A stretch of 64,000 bases of DNA from positions 248,001-312,000 of the forward strand of contig NZ_MAEH01000014.1 of the NCBI RefSeq assembly GCF_009933135.1, in the 5' to 3' direction. This stretch comes from Candidatus Enterococcus leclercqii (GTDB taxonomy: Bacteria > Bacillota > Bacilli > Lactobacillales > Enterococcaceae). Positions 22,069 to 30,982 of this stretch are shown one piece after another. A program made the translations under genes and the position numbers. The stretch's first letter is position 1. Each line of letters begins with the position of its first letter. The notes below the pieces were generated by a model. It did no database searches. It saw only the letters and a program-made list of their open reading frames with translations, and was not told the DNA's origin.

Positions 22069-22704
22069 ATGGAGAGTACTGGGATCCAACGTTTATTTTA
22101 CATCATCTGGGCAATCGTTAAATTGAATTTATATATTCTGGTGTTTACCTTGGCAGGCGCCGTCGTGCTAGGTGCTGGGCCAGCTTTTCAAAGTGCCAAC
22201 GATATCTTGGTGGAATCGGGAATGGACTATCAGAAAATTACTTTTTCTGGCATGTGGGAACGATTCAAAAGTAATTTTAAACGAGGCAATATTCTTTTTT
22301 GGATCTATGCAGTAGTCTTCTTTGTTTTAGGGTATAATTTATATTTAGCTAGTCAGATTAAAGGGCTTTTGTGGTTTGTCTTGTCTTTTGTACTGGCTTT
22401 TGCAGTGATTTTACTGATGGTTATTTATTTGTATGTTGTTCAGTACGAAACGGTCTATGACATCAGCATCGGTAACCTGATTAAATTGGCCTTTATCAGT
22501 GTCTTTTTGAACTTTGGCACTTTCTTGAAAGTGCTATTCGGGTTGGCCAGCATTTTGGTCGTTACCTGGTTTTTCAAAGGGTTACTGCTGGTGGCAACCT
22601 TCAGTCTATTTTTAGTGTGGAGCGGCTATGCCACCAAAGACATTCGTCAAATTGTGGACGGAAAGTTGGAAAACGATGATACAAAAGCTGAAAAAAACCT
22701 TTAA
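22069..22704 (+). CDS. DUF624 (YesL-like) membrane protein, 211 aa
   Basis: A protein with about five membrane helices, recognised as DUF624/YesL by its start (QRLFYIIWAIVKLNLYILVFTLAG), the AGPAFQSANDIL segment and its gene neighbourhood. YesL-like genes commonly accompany LplB/YtcP permeases and YesM/YesN regulators; their function is unknown. AGAAGGAGAG precedes the ATG at 22069; a longer reading frame from 21997 would run through the stem-loop and is rejected. The 3' end overlaps the histidine kinase gene by 29 bases. It may help sugar sensing or transporter function, but this is a guess from context. Confidence 0.85.
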   Translation: MESTGIQRLFYIIWAIVKLNLYILVFTLAGAVVLGAGPAFQSANDILVESGMDYQKITFSGMWERFKSNFKRGNILFWIYAVVFFVLGYNLYLASQIKGLLWFVLSFVLAFAVILLMVIYLYVVQYETVYDISIGNLIKLAFISVFLNFGTFLKVLFGLASILVVTWFFKGLLLVATFSLFLVWSGYATKDIRQIVDGKLENDDTKAEKNL

Positions 22705-24409
22705 AAAAGGGTATTTAATCAATCAATTGATGCAGATTTACAGCCTACTGTTAGCGGGAATTATCCTGTTGACGGTGGCTGCTTTGTGCGTTTACACCAA
22801 TTTTTCCAATAAGACACAGCTGAATACTCAGACTACGGCTATCGAAAGTCAGATTCGGAGTTTTACTGTTAGTAAAAATGATGCCATGTTAAATATCTAT
22901 ACGGATTTAGCGGGGAATAACTCAAAAGTGGAAAATATGCGGAATTATCTCAGCATGCCGCTGGCGGAATATCTGCAATACACTATCGATTCTTATGCGA
23001 CGTATCGAACGGATGTCAACTTTGTGTCCACGTTATCTACCTTATTTGGGACGTATCCTGATTTAGAGACCTTGTATATTCAGATGACCGACGTGGATGA
23101 AGTCTTGCGAGCGGATCGCTCACACCCTGCTGGTCGTAAGATTCAACGAGTATTAACACAAGACAATGGGTTGGTTTTAAAACGCAGTCTGCAGGACTAT
23201 TATTCCGGTAAGTCCATCGGGATGATCTGGGCTGTTTTTTCAGAAAGCGACGTGTTGGGGGACTTAGCAGCAGATGCGGATGAGCTGGGAATGGCTACTT
23301 TAGTATTTGATAACAATGACGATGCCATCTACGAGCGAAACGGTGAGCTGGCGAAAAAACAGATGCAGGGACTAAAACAAGCAGTTAAGAACCAAAAGCC
23401 GTTACCGAGTTTTGCTGAAAAAAAATATTTTGTCTCGCAACAGACTACTATCAGTCAAAATCGAATCTTGCTATTGACCAGTAAAGGGCTTTTTTGGCAG
23501 AAGAACTTGGTGATGTTCTGTGTGATTATCTCTATTGGCATAGTGTTGACGGCGGTACTTTTGATTACCTTGCAACGAACATTTAAACGCTATTCCCGTC
23601 AAGTTGCCAAAATCGTTAACGTGACGGAAAATGTTTCTCAAGGAAATCTCAAGGATCGAATTGACACCAATCAGGTACAAGATGAGCTGTATGAACTCGC
23701 GGGAGCAATCAACTTTATGATTGAAAGCATGGACCACTATGTAGAAGATATCTACACGCTGGAAGTTAAGCAGCGAGACGCCAATATGCGAGCGTTGCAA
23801 TCTCAAATTAATCCCCACTTTCTTTATAACACCTTGGAATATATTCGTATGTATGCCTTAAGTCGCCAACAAGAAGAACTGGCCGACGTGGTTTACGCTT
23901 TTTCTGCTCTTTTAAGAAACAATACTACGCAGGAAAAGACAACTAATATTGAGAAAGAACTTTCTTTTTGTGAAAAATATGTATATCTGTATCAGATGCG
24001 CTACCCAGATCAGATTGCTTATCATTTTGAATTGGCAGAAGGGACTCAAAAAATCGAGATTCCTAAATTTACTATTCAGCCGTTGATTGAGAATTACTTT
24101 GTTCATGGCATCGACTATACTCGCTATGACAATGCCATTAGTGTAAAAACTCAGATTAAAGCTGATACACTGGTGATTTTGGTGAGAGACAATGGCAAGG
24201 GCATGACGCCGCAACGCTTGGCGGAAGTGCGGCAAAAATTGGCGGCTCCGGAAGTCGAGATGAGTACCTCTATCGGACTCAGAAATGTTCACGAACGGCT
24301 GAAGAGCTTTTTTGGTGAAGGGTATCAAATGCAGATTGATTCTACGGCGGGGGAAGGCACAGTAATCGAGATTACTGTCAAAAACGAGGGGGGCTTGATG
24401 CATGTATAA
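22676..24409 (+). CDS. Sensor histidine kinase, YesM/LytS type, 577 aa
   Basis: Two membrane helices (about residues 18-38 and 278-300) flank an extracellular sensor region; then come a HAMP-like linker, the His_kinase domain with H381 in QINPHFLYNTLEYI, and an ATPase domain with NGKGM and STSIGLRNVHERL. This is the YesM family of two-component kinases that usually sense sugars with the help of binding proteins. The ATG at 22676 lies inside the DUF624 gene with only a weak GGAAA site, implying translational coupling. It overlaps the response regulator by 8 bases. The signal is unknown; the associated transporter suggests an oligosaccharide. Confidence 0.92.
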   Translation: MIQKLKKTFKKGYLINQLMQIYSLLLAGIILLTVAALCVYTNFSNKTQLNTQTTAIESQIRSFTVSKNDAMLNIYTDLAGNNSKVENMRNYLSMPLAEYLQYTIDSYATYRTDVNFVSTLSTLFGTYPDLETLYIQMTDVDEVLRADRSHPAGRKIQRVLTQDNGLVLKRSLQDYYSGKSIGMIWAVFSESDVLGDLAADADELGMATLVFDNNDDAIYERNGELAKKQMQGLKQAVKNQKPLPSFAEKKYFVSQQTTISQNRILLLTSKGLFWQKNLVMFCVIISIGIVLTAVLLITLQRTFKRYSRQVAKIVNVTENVSQGNLKDRIDTNQVQDELYELAGAINFMIESMDHYVEDIYTLEVKQRDANMRALQSQINPHFLYNTLEYIRMYALSRQQEELADVVYAFSALLRNNTTQEKTTNIEKELSFCEKYVYLYQMRYPDQIAYHFELAEGTQKIEIPKFTIQPLIENYFVHGIDYTRYDNAISVKTQIKADTLVILVRDNGKGMTPQRLAEVRQKLAAPEVEMSTSIGLRNVHERLKSFFGEGYQMQIDSTAGEGTVIEITVKNEGGLMHV

Positions 24410-25898
24410 GGTAATGTTGGTAGATGATGAATACATGATTTTGGAAGGGCTAAAGCAGATTTTGCCCTGGCAGGACTTGGGATTTGAAATCGTCAAGACG
24501 GCTCGAAATGCTAAAGAGGCCCTCAGCTTTTTTGAAGACCATGAGATTGATCTGTTGATTACGGATATCAATATGCCGGAAATCAGCGGTATTCAATTGA
24601 TTGAAACTGCCCAAAATGAAGGACGACATTTTTTAAGTTTAATTTTGTCAGGTTATCAAGAATTCGAGTATGTCAAACGGGGGATTGATCTGGGGGTCAA
24701 AAACTATCTGCTGAAGCCGGTGGACAAAGAGGAATTGTTGCGGAGTGTGAAGCAGATCAAGCTTTTATTGGATGAGGAGAAGCAGTTTGATCGCCAACAG
24801 CAACTGTTTTTAGAAAACAATCTGGTTCGTTGGCTCAATGATGAGTTAAACGACAGTGAATTCATTGAGATGCTGCAGCATTTTCACTTGGAAGCCCAGC
24901 CGCCTTATACGGCTGTCTTACTGGAAGGTGACAGTACCCGCTTGCAAGAGGCCGCTGACTTTTTACGCAGGCAAGGTCAAAAGCTGTTGATTGAGGGCTG
25001 GATTCACCAATCGGGTCAATTGCTGTGGTTGTACATGGGCACACGGCAATCCTTGTATGTGCTTTTGCATTATCTGGAACGTTTAACAATTGATCAGCTG
25101 CGTTTTGTTGTCGGGGAAACGGTGGCGGAGTGGGAGAATGTCTACGAGAGTTACGAACGAGTGCAGCAGATTCGGCGTCTGCGGGAATTTTATCCAGAAT
25201 TACTGCCGGAATTATTGAGCAGCTCTGATTTTATTCAAGAACCGGATTATGATATGTCTTTTTTGTCATTCAATAAAGCACTGATGATTGGTGATGAAAA
25301 AACGGTGCGAGGAGAACTGGACCGAATTTTTCGAGAGCTTATGGTGAAACACTATTCTCCGGAATACGTCCGTTACGTCGCTTTCTTGCTGTTTGCTGAT
25401 ATTTCTCGGCAGTTTCCCACTGCGACACAAGAAATTTACGATGAGACGGTGGTGGGGATTCGTAAAAGCCATACCATTGATGAGATTAAAAAAATGCTGA
25501 CGGCTGTTTTGGACAACGTTCGCAATACGGATCGTCCGGCAGTTTATTCCGATGCGGTTAGCCAAGTCATCGCGATGGTGGATGATGATTATCGAGAAGA
25601 ATTGAACTTAAAAACAATTGCAGAAGCGCTGCACCTGAACGTTGTCTATTTGGGCCAACTGTTCAAAAAAGAAACCAATCGCAGTTTTTCCCAATATTTA
25701 AATCAAATTCGGATCAAAAAGGCCCAACAACTGCTTTTGCACTCAACTCAAACAATCAGCGAGATTGCTGACGCGATTGGCTACAACAATACCAACTACT
25801 TTTCCAAGATGTTCAAGAAACTCAATGGTATTACGCCAAAAGAATTTCGCGACCAATATGACTCAGGTTACGAAGCCCTGGAAGGAAAAGACAATTGA
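24402..25898 (+). CDS. Response regulator with AraC-type DNA-binding domain (YesN-like), 498 aa
   Basis: An N-terminal receiver domain (residues 1-120) with acidic pocket DDE (9-11), phosphoacceptor D55 in LLITDINMPE, and K104-region LKPVDKEEL is followed by a long middle segment and a C-terminal AraC double HTH (ALHLNVVYLGQLFKKETNRSFSQYLNQIRIKKAQQLL ... ISEIADAIGYNNTNYFSKMFKKLNGITPKEFR). It would activate the upstream sugar-ABC operon when phosphorylated by the kinase. GAGGGGGG lies 8 bases before the ATG, which overlaps the kinase stop. It is the last gene of the operon, before a terminator. Confidence 0.93.
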   Translation: MYKVMLVDDEYMILEGLKQILPWQDLGFEIVKTARNAKEALSFFEDHEIDLLITDINMPEISGIQLIETAQNEGRHFLSLILSGYQEFEYVKRGIDLGVKNYLLKPVDKEELLRSVKQIKLLLDEEKQFDRQQQLFLENNLVRWLNDELNDSEFIEMLQHFHLEAQPPYTAVLLEGDSTRLQEAADFLRRQGQKLLIEGWIHQSGQLLWLYMGTRQSLYVLLHYLERLTIDQLRFVVGETVAEWENVYESYERVQQIRRLREFYPELLPELLSSSDFIQEPDYDMSFLSFNKALMIGDEKTVRGELDRIFRELMVKHYSPEYVRYVAFLLFADISRQFPTATQEIYDETVVGIRKSHTIDEIKKMLTAVLDNVRNTDRPAVYSDAVSQVIAMVDDDYREELNLKTIAEALHLNVVYLGQLFKKETNRSFSQYLNQIRIKKAQQLLLHSTQTISEIADAIGYNNTNYFSKMFKKLNGITPKEFRDQYDSGYEALEGKDN

Positions 25899-25960
25899 AA
25901 AGTCCCTTCACCGGTGGATGATTCAAGTAGTTAAGGCGACCAGTTAGTCTTTCAAAATAC

Positions 25961-26008
25961 AAAAAACTCCGATAACACCAGTAGTTCTGGCGATTATCGG
26001 AGTTTTTT
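25961..26008. terminator. Bidirectional terminator
   Basis: AAAAAACTCCGATAA (25961-25975) pairs with TTATCGGAGTTTTTT (25994-26008), with CCAG/CTGG inside. It lies between the convergent response regulator and MATE genes. Confidence 0.92.
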
Positions 26009-26030
26009 GTACTTCAATGACTTTTAATCT

Positions 26031-27419
26031 TTAGACAACTGGAAGTTCAGTTTCTTCTGTCTCTGCTGCCGTGCTGATTACGGCTTTACTCCTCCAAATA
26101 CCTGAATGCCAACGATAAATCATCAATATGCTACGAAGCGCTTCGTCAATAGCGTAAGCAATCCAGACGCCGATTAGACCCAGATGAGCGGGGATTGCCA
26201 TGGCATATGAAAAAGGCAAGCTGACAACCCAGAGAACCAGAAGGCTGCAGATAAGCGGGAATTTCACATCACCAGAAGCATTCAAGGAACCGACTAAGAT
26301 GATGTTTACGGCACGGACTGTTTCCAAAACAATCTCCACCAAAAAGACGCCCCGGGCGATGTCGATAACTTCTTGATTGTTAGTAAAGATTCCCATGATT
26401 GGTTCAATAAACAAGAAAGTCAAAAGACAGATGGTAACAGAAGCGGCTACCCCAATGACCATGGTTCGCATGCCACGCTTGTAAGCTTTGTCAAACTCTC
26501 CGGCCCCCACATGCCGGCCAATCATAATCTGATTGCCTTGCCCCAGTGCGTTAGCCACCAAGTAAACGAACTGTGTGATGGCAGTGATGTATGATTTGGC
26601 AATCAAAACACTGGAACCAAGAGAGGCGACAATCATAGTTACCACAACTTGTGCCCCTTGATAGGAAAGGGATTCACCAGAAGATGGCATTCCGTAAGTT
26701 AGGATCTTTTTCAGATAATCTTTTGACAAGTTCTTCAAGCGAAAAGTTGTTACAGAAAAACCAACGTACTTTTTCAACAGCACAGTCGCAATCAAAAGCC
26801 CGATGGTATTGCCGATGACGCTGGAAATGGCCAGTCCGCTGACACCGAAATTAGGGAGGCCAAAGGGACTATAAAGGGCAAAATAGTTGCCGATAACTGC
26901 CAAGATACTGGCTGTCATTGGCACCAACAGCGCTGGCTGAGTAAAGCCGTGACTGCGCATTACAGCGATGATGACAGCTGTTAAAGAAGAGAGAAACAGA
27001 CTGCCGCCGTAAATTTGTAAATAGCTGCGGCCAATAGCAATCAACTGGTGATCCAAATTCATGAAGTGCAGCAGCGGGTCGGCAAAAAAGATAAAAGTGA
27101 GACTGATTAACGCGCCGATTGATAAAGAGCCCAGTAAAGCGGTATTGATGACGGTATTGATTTCACCGCGTTTTTTTGCACCAATCAGTTGAGCAATGAT
27201 GATCTGAGTGCCGACGGTAATAAACCCGTAAATGAAAACTGTCAGATTCAGCAGTTGGTTGGCTGCTCCTACAGCAGCAACGGCTGGTTCGGAGTAATGA
27301 CCGATCATCCAGACGTTGATATTACCAATCACCACTCGTAAAAATAGTTCGATGAAGATGGGCCAGCTCAAAAATAACAGTTCTCGATCAGAGAGAGTCA
27401 GAGTTTTTTTCTTGGACAA
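26031..27419 (-). CDS. MATE family efflux transporter, 462 aa
   Basis: A twelve-helix MATE-type antiporter: the two-fold repeated helix pattern and segments such as FLRVVIGNINVWMIGHYSEPAVAAVGAANQLLNL and NALGQGNQIMIGRHVGAGEFDKAYKRGMR are typical. Such transporters export cationic drugs or toxic metabolites by Na+ or H+ antiport. The start at 27419 is a TTG; no in-frame ATG lies near, and AGAAGG on the minus strand is 11 bases upstream. The first downstream Met would be within the membrane domain. It stands alone, convergent to the YesN-like gene and divergent from trxB. Substrate unknown. Confidence 0.9.
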   Translation of the reverse strand: MSKKKTLTLSDRELLFLSWPIFIELFLRVVIGNINVWMIGHYSEPAVAAVGAANQLLNLTVFIYGFITVGTQIIIAQLIGAKKRGEINTVINTALLGSLSIGALISLTFIFFADPLLHFMNLDHQLIAIGRSYLQIYGGSLFLSSLTAVIIAVMRSHGFTQPALLVPMTASILAVIGNYFALYSPFGLPNFGVSGLAISSVIGNTIGLLIATVLLKKYVGFSVTTFRLKNLSKDYLKKILTYGMPSSGESLSYQGAQVVVTMIVASLGSSVLIAKSYITAITQFVYLVANALGQGNQIMIGRHVGAGEFDKAYKRGMRTMVIGVAASVTICLLTFLFIEPIMGIFTNNQEVIDIARGVFLVEIVLETVRAVNIILVGSLNASGDVKFPLICSLLVLWVVSLPFSYAMAIPAHLGLIGVWIAYAIDEALRSILMIYRWHSGIWRSKAVISTAAETEETELPVV

Positions 27420-27555
27420 TTGTATGTATGCCTTCTTTCTACTATAATAAGTAACGTTGAACGCTTTGTTCCCGCCTCAATGATTCTTACAAATCAGGTG
27501 TGAAAAAGCAATCTGTTTTTTGAAATGTTATCAAAAAGTAACACAAGCAAAGTAT

Positions 27556-27584
27556 TCGACAGAAAATGCTTTATCAACTAGGAT
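27556..27584 (+). promoter_or_regulatory. Candidate trxB promoter
   Basis: TTCGAC (27556-27561), 17 bases, TAGGAT (27579-27584), ahead of trxB. Moderate match only; other -35/-10 pairings were weaker. Confidence 0.35.
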
Positions 27585-27627
27585 TGACTTACAATTAATA
27601 AGAAACTCGGAAACAGGGGGAAGTAAG

Positions 27628-28560
27628 ATGTATGATGTAATCGTAATTGGTGCCGGACCTGCGGGAATGACCGCTGCGCTTTATGCGTCCCGATCGAATT
27701 TATCGGTATTATTGATTGAACGAGGTGCACCCGGGGGGCAGATGAACAATACAGCAGAAATCGAAAACTATCCGGGATTTGATTCTGTTATGGGACCGGA
27801 ACTGGCGATGAAGATGTATGAAAGCGTGAGCCGTTTTGGTACGAAGAATGAATACGGAATCGTTCAAAATGTTGTGGATCACGGGGAATACAAAGAAGTA
27901 ATTACCGAAGAAAAAACCTACCAAGGCAAAACAGTAATTGTTGCTACCGGTTGTGTCCATCGCAAGTTGGGCGTTCCTGGAGAAGAAACTTTTGCCGGTC
28001 GTGGTGTTAGCTACTGTGCGGTCTGTGACGGAGCATTCTTCCGCAATAAAAAATTACTAGTAGTCGGTGGTGGTGATTCCGCGGTGGAAGAAGCCATCTA
28101 TCTGACACAATTTGCCTCTGAAGTAGTAATCGTTCACCGTCGAGATGCGCTACGAGCTCAAAAAGTTATTCAAGACCGGGCCTTTGCCAATGACAAAATC
28201 ACCTTTTTGTGGGATTCGGCGGTCGAAGAAATTACCGGCAATGAGATGGTCGTTACCGGCGCCAAAGTGAAAAATCTCAAGACTGGGGAAACTCATGTTG
28301 AAGACTGCAATGGTGTCTTTATCTACGTGGGCTTGGAGCCGTTGTCTGAGCCAGTCAAAGGGCTTGGAATTACTACTGAAGCGGGTTGGATTGTGACAGA
28401 CGATCAAATGAAGACTGCAGTACCAGGAGTTTTTGCCATCGGGGATGGTCGTGAAAAGACTTTGCGTCAGATTACGACTGCTGTCGGCGAAGGCGGTATC
28501 GCCGGCCAACAGGTGTTCCAATATATTGAAGAAAATAAAGTCGTTCCTCAAGGGGAATAA
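27628..28560 (+). CDS. trxB: Thioredoxin reductase, 310 aa
   Basis: An FAD/NADPH disulfide reductase: N-terminal FAD loop GAGPAGMTAALYASR, redox pair C130-A-V-C133 in SYCAVCDGAFF, NADPH loop GGGDSAVEEA, and the C-terminal FAD-binding GVFAIGDGREKTLRQITTAVGEGGIA. It reduces thioredoxin and keeps cytoplasmic thiols reduced. GGGGGAAG precedes the ATG at 27628; the 36 residues of frame upstream lie over the promoter and are rejected. It is a single gene followed by a strong terminator. Neighbour genes (MATE, phosphohexomutase) give no functional link. Confidence 0.96.
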   Translation: MYDVIVIGAGPAGMTAALYASRSNLSVLLIERGAPGGQMNNTAEIENYPGFDSVMGPELAMKMYESVSRFGTKNEYGIVQNVVDHGEYKEVITEEKTYQGKTVIVATGCVHRKLGVPGEETFAGRGVSYCAVCDGAFFRNKKLLVVGGGDSAVEEAIYLTQFASEVVIVHRRDALRAQKVIQDRAFANDKITFLWDSAVEEITGNEMVVTGAKVKNLKTGETHVEDCNGVFIYVGLEPLSEPVKGLGITTEAGWIVTDDQMKTAVPGVFAIGDGREKTLRQITTAVGEGGIAGQQVFQYIEENKVVPQGE

Positions 28561-28581
28561 GAGGGCAATGCAAAAAACCTG

Positions 28582-28631
28582 AAAAAGCAGTTGGCAAATT
28601 CCGAAAAATGACGGAGGCCAACTGCTTTTTT
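28582..28631 (+). terminator. Terminator after trxB
   Basis: AAAAAGCAGTTGGC pairs with GCCAACTGCTTTTTT, with a further CCG/CGG pair in the loop. Confidence 0.9.
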
Positions 28632-28643
28632 CCAGCTTGTTTG

Positions 28644-28672
28644 TTGGCGGTCTCAAAAGGGAGTGTTATACT
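28644..28672 (+). promoter_or_regulatory. Promoter of phosphohexomutase gene
   Basis: TTGGCG (28644-28649), 17 bases, TATACT (28667-28672) with TGT giving an extended -10. Confidence 0.7.
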
Positions 28673-28712
28673 GAAATAGGACCACAATCAACTGTGAAAG
28701 AGGTGTTATTTC

Positions 28713-30440
28713 ATGTCTTGGGAACAAGTCTATGAACAATGGAAAAACAATACCGATTTGGAAGAAAATCTGAAAAAGCAACTAGCCGATCTAGAAGAAG
28801 ATCCGGAGAAACTGGAAGATGCCTTCTATGCACCCCTTGAATTCGGAACTGCTGGCATGCGGGGAATCTTAGGCCCGGGAATCAATCGGATGAATATCTA
28901 CACTGTCCGTCAGGCAACAGAAGGCTTGGCCCGTTTTATGGATGAACAAGATGACGAAACTCGGCGCCGGGGAGTTGCGATTGCTTACGATTCACGGCAC
29001 ATGTCGCCGGAATTTGCTCTAGAGGCAGCTAAAACGCTGGCAAAACATGATATCCCCTCTTATGTGTTTGAAAGTCTGCGTCCGACACCGGAGCTTTCAT
29101 TTGCTGTCCGTTATTTAAAAACTTTTACTGGGATCATGATTACCGCTTCTCATAACCCAGCAGCCTATAACGGCTACAAGATTTATGGTCAAGATGGCGG
29201 ACAAATGCCACCAGCGGATGCTGATGCGTTGACTACGTATGTACGGGCTATCGATAATCCATTGGAGATTGACGTGCTGTCTGATGAAGAAGTTGAACAC
29301 AGCGGTTTAATCAATATCATCGGTGAAGAAGTAGATACACCCTATTTGAAAAACGTTAAAACAGTGACCATTAACCAAGCGCTGGTTGACGAAATGGGCA
29401 AAGAGCTAAAGCTGGTTTACACGCCGCTTCATGGAACTGGGAAAATGCTGGGTGAAAAAGCGCTGAAACAAGCCGGTTTCGAAAAATTCATGTTGGTACC
29501 GGAACAAGCGGTGGCCGATCCTGACTTTAGTACGGTGAAATCCCCAAATCCAGAAGAGCACTCTGCTTTTGAATATGCCATCCGCTTGGGTGAACAAGAA
29601 GATGCCGATTTGTTGATCGCGACGGATCCAGATGCGGATCGCCTAGGGGCAGCCGTTCGTTTACCTGACGGCAGCTATCAAGTACTTTCCGGCAACCAAA
29701 TCGGCGCCCTTTTGGTACAATACATTTTGGAAGCCCACAAAACGGCAGGCACCTTGCCAGAAAATGCCGCGGTTTTGAAATCTATTGTTTCCAGCGAATT
29801 ACCGACTGCCATCGCAAAAGCATACGGCGCAACGATGTTCAACGTATTGACGGGTTTTAAATTCATTGCTGAAAAGATTCAACAATTTGAAGAAGACCAC
29901 AGCCACACCTTTATGTTTGGTTTTGAAGAAAGCTATGGCTACCTGGTGAAACCTTTTGTGCGTGACAAAGATGCGATTCAGGCATTGGTGATGCTTGCTG
30001 AAGTAGCCGCTTATTATAAGAAGCAAGGGAAAAACTTGTATGACGCTTTACAGGATATTTTTGCAAAATATGGTTACTACAGCGAAAAGACAATCAGTGT
30101 GACTTTGAGTGGCTTGGAAGGCCCGGCTAAGATTAAAGCGATTATGGATAAATTCCGGACGGAAGCACCTTCGACACTGGGTGGGGTCAAGGTTGTTCAA
30201 ACAGAAGACTTCAAACAATTGACACGGGTTGGCCTGGACGGACAAGTTGAAAAACTGACGACACCGCCATCAGACGTGTTGAAATATGTGATGGAAGATG
30301 AAAGCTGGATTGCTGTACGACCTTCTGGGACCGAACCTAAGATCAAATTTTATATCGGTGTCAAAGGGGCAGATCAAGGGACAGCCGATGCCCGCATTGC
30401 TGAACTGGAAACGGCAATCAATGAGGTGACCGGCGCTTAA
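28713..30440 (+). CDS. pgcA: Phosphoglucomutase/phosphomannomutase, 575 aa
   Basis: An alpha-D-phosphohexomutase of the ~575-residue PgcA/YhxB group. The catalytic serine is S146 in TASHNPAAYNG, the metal loop is ATDPDADRLG, and the C-terminal phosphate-binding loop is RPSGTEPKIKFY. The sugar-binding FGFEESYG is also present. It interconverts glucose 6-phosphate and glucose 1-phosphate for UDP-glucose, glycolipid and polysaccharide synthesis. AAAGAGGTG precedes the ATG. It is a single gene between two terminators. The split between glucose and mannose specificity cannot be read from the sequence, though this length group is usually phosphoglucomutase. Confidence 0.93.
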   Translation: MSWEQVYEQWKNNTDLEENLKKQLADLEEDPEKLEDAFYAPLEFGTAGMRGILGPGINRMNIYTVRQATEGLARFMDEQDDETRRRGVAIAYDSRHMSPEFALEAAKTLAKHDIPSYVFESLRPTPELSFAVRYLKTFTGIMITASHNPAAYNGYKIYGQDGGQMPPADADALTTYVRAIDNPLEIDVLSDEEVEHSGLINIIGEEVDTPYLKNVKTVTINQALVDEMGKELKLVYTPLHGTGKMLGEKALKQAGFEKFMLVPEQAVADPDFSTVKSPNPEEHSAFEYAIRLGEQEDADLLIATDPDADRLGAAVRLPDGSYQVLSGNQIGALLVQYILEAHKTAGTLPENAAVLKSIVSSELPTAIAKAYGATMFNVLTGFKFIAEKIQQFEEDHSHTFMFGFEESYGYLVKPFVRDKDAIQALVMLAEVAAYYKKQGKNLYDALQDIFAKYGYYSEKTISVTLSGLEGPAKIKAIMDKFRTEAPSTLGGVKVVQTEDFKQLTRVGLDGQVEKLTTPPSDVLKYVMEDESWIAVRPSGTEPKIKFYIGVKGADQGTADARIAELETAINEVTGA

Positions 30441-30453
30441 GGTTGATAAGAAG

Positions 30454-30513
30454 GCTGTTTGTGGTGTAGATAGGTCGTGTGCCTCTTAGTAAAAGTCCAC
30501 AGACAGCTGTTTT
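30454..30513 (+). terminator. Terminator after phosphohexomutase gene
   Basis: GCTGTTTGTGG pairs with CCACAGACAGC (one G-T) across a 32-base loop, followed by TGTTTT. Confidence 0.65.
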
Positions 30514-30570
30514 ACAAAAGTACTGATTTTGTTTTGCTAGAAAAACCCTCAGTAGGAAGGAGGATATAGC

Positions 30571-30861
30571 ATGTCTCAGATACCAACAGAAATCGAAAAG
30601 GTCAGTCAGCTCTTCAAAGTGTTGGGTGATCCTACTCGTTTAAAGATCCTCCTGTCACTGAAAGAAGGGGAACGCAATGTGACTGCCATCGCCCAAGGGG
30701 TAGAAATGGAACAATCAGCGGTTTCCCATCAGCTGAAACTGCTACGGGAAAATCGGGTTGTCAAAGCTCGGCGAGAAGGCAAAACCATGTTGTATAGTTT
30801 AGATGATGAGCACGTGATTGATATTTTACAAGAAACCTTCGAACATGTGCAGCACCGTTGA
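30571..30861 (+). CDS. ArsR/SmtB-family metal sensor, CzrA-like, 96 aa
   Basis: A winged-helix repressor with recognition helix SAVSHQLKLLRENRVVKARREGKTMLYSL cut by the usual wing. The last helix carries D79, H81, H92 and H95: the exact spacing (D-x-H-x10-H-x2-H) of the zinc/cobalt site in Staphylococcus CzrA. It is therefore expected to release DNA when Zn(II) or Co(II) binds. GGAAGGAGG precedes the ATG. No metal efflux gene lies beside it; a terminator follows directly and hom comes next. Its targets must be elsewhere or it only regulates itself. Confidence 0.88.
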   Translation: MSQIPTEIEKVSQLFKVLGDPTRLKILLSLKEGERNVTAIAQGVEMEQSAVSHQLKLLRENRVVKARREGKTMLYSLDDEHVIDILQETFEHVQHR

Positions 30862-30872
30862 AGCTGAATGTA

Positions 30873-30908
30873 AGAACTTTCCAATTTTTCGGAAAGTTCT
30901 TTTTTTTT
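30873..30908 (+). terminator. Terminator after ArsR-family gene
   Basis: AGAACTTTCC pairs with GGAAAGTTCT over AATTTTTC, then eight Ts. A possible -10 for hom, TATGCT, follows at 30923-30928. Confidence 0.92.
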
Positions 30909-30982
30909 CAAGCAATTTTTGGTATGCTAAAAGCAATATAGTGGGGAACTCAAACAATAATCAGGGAATTGGTGGGAAATGT

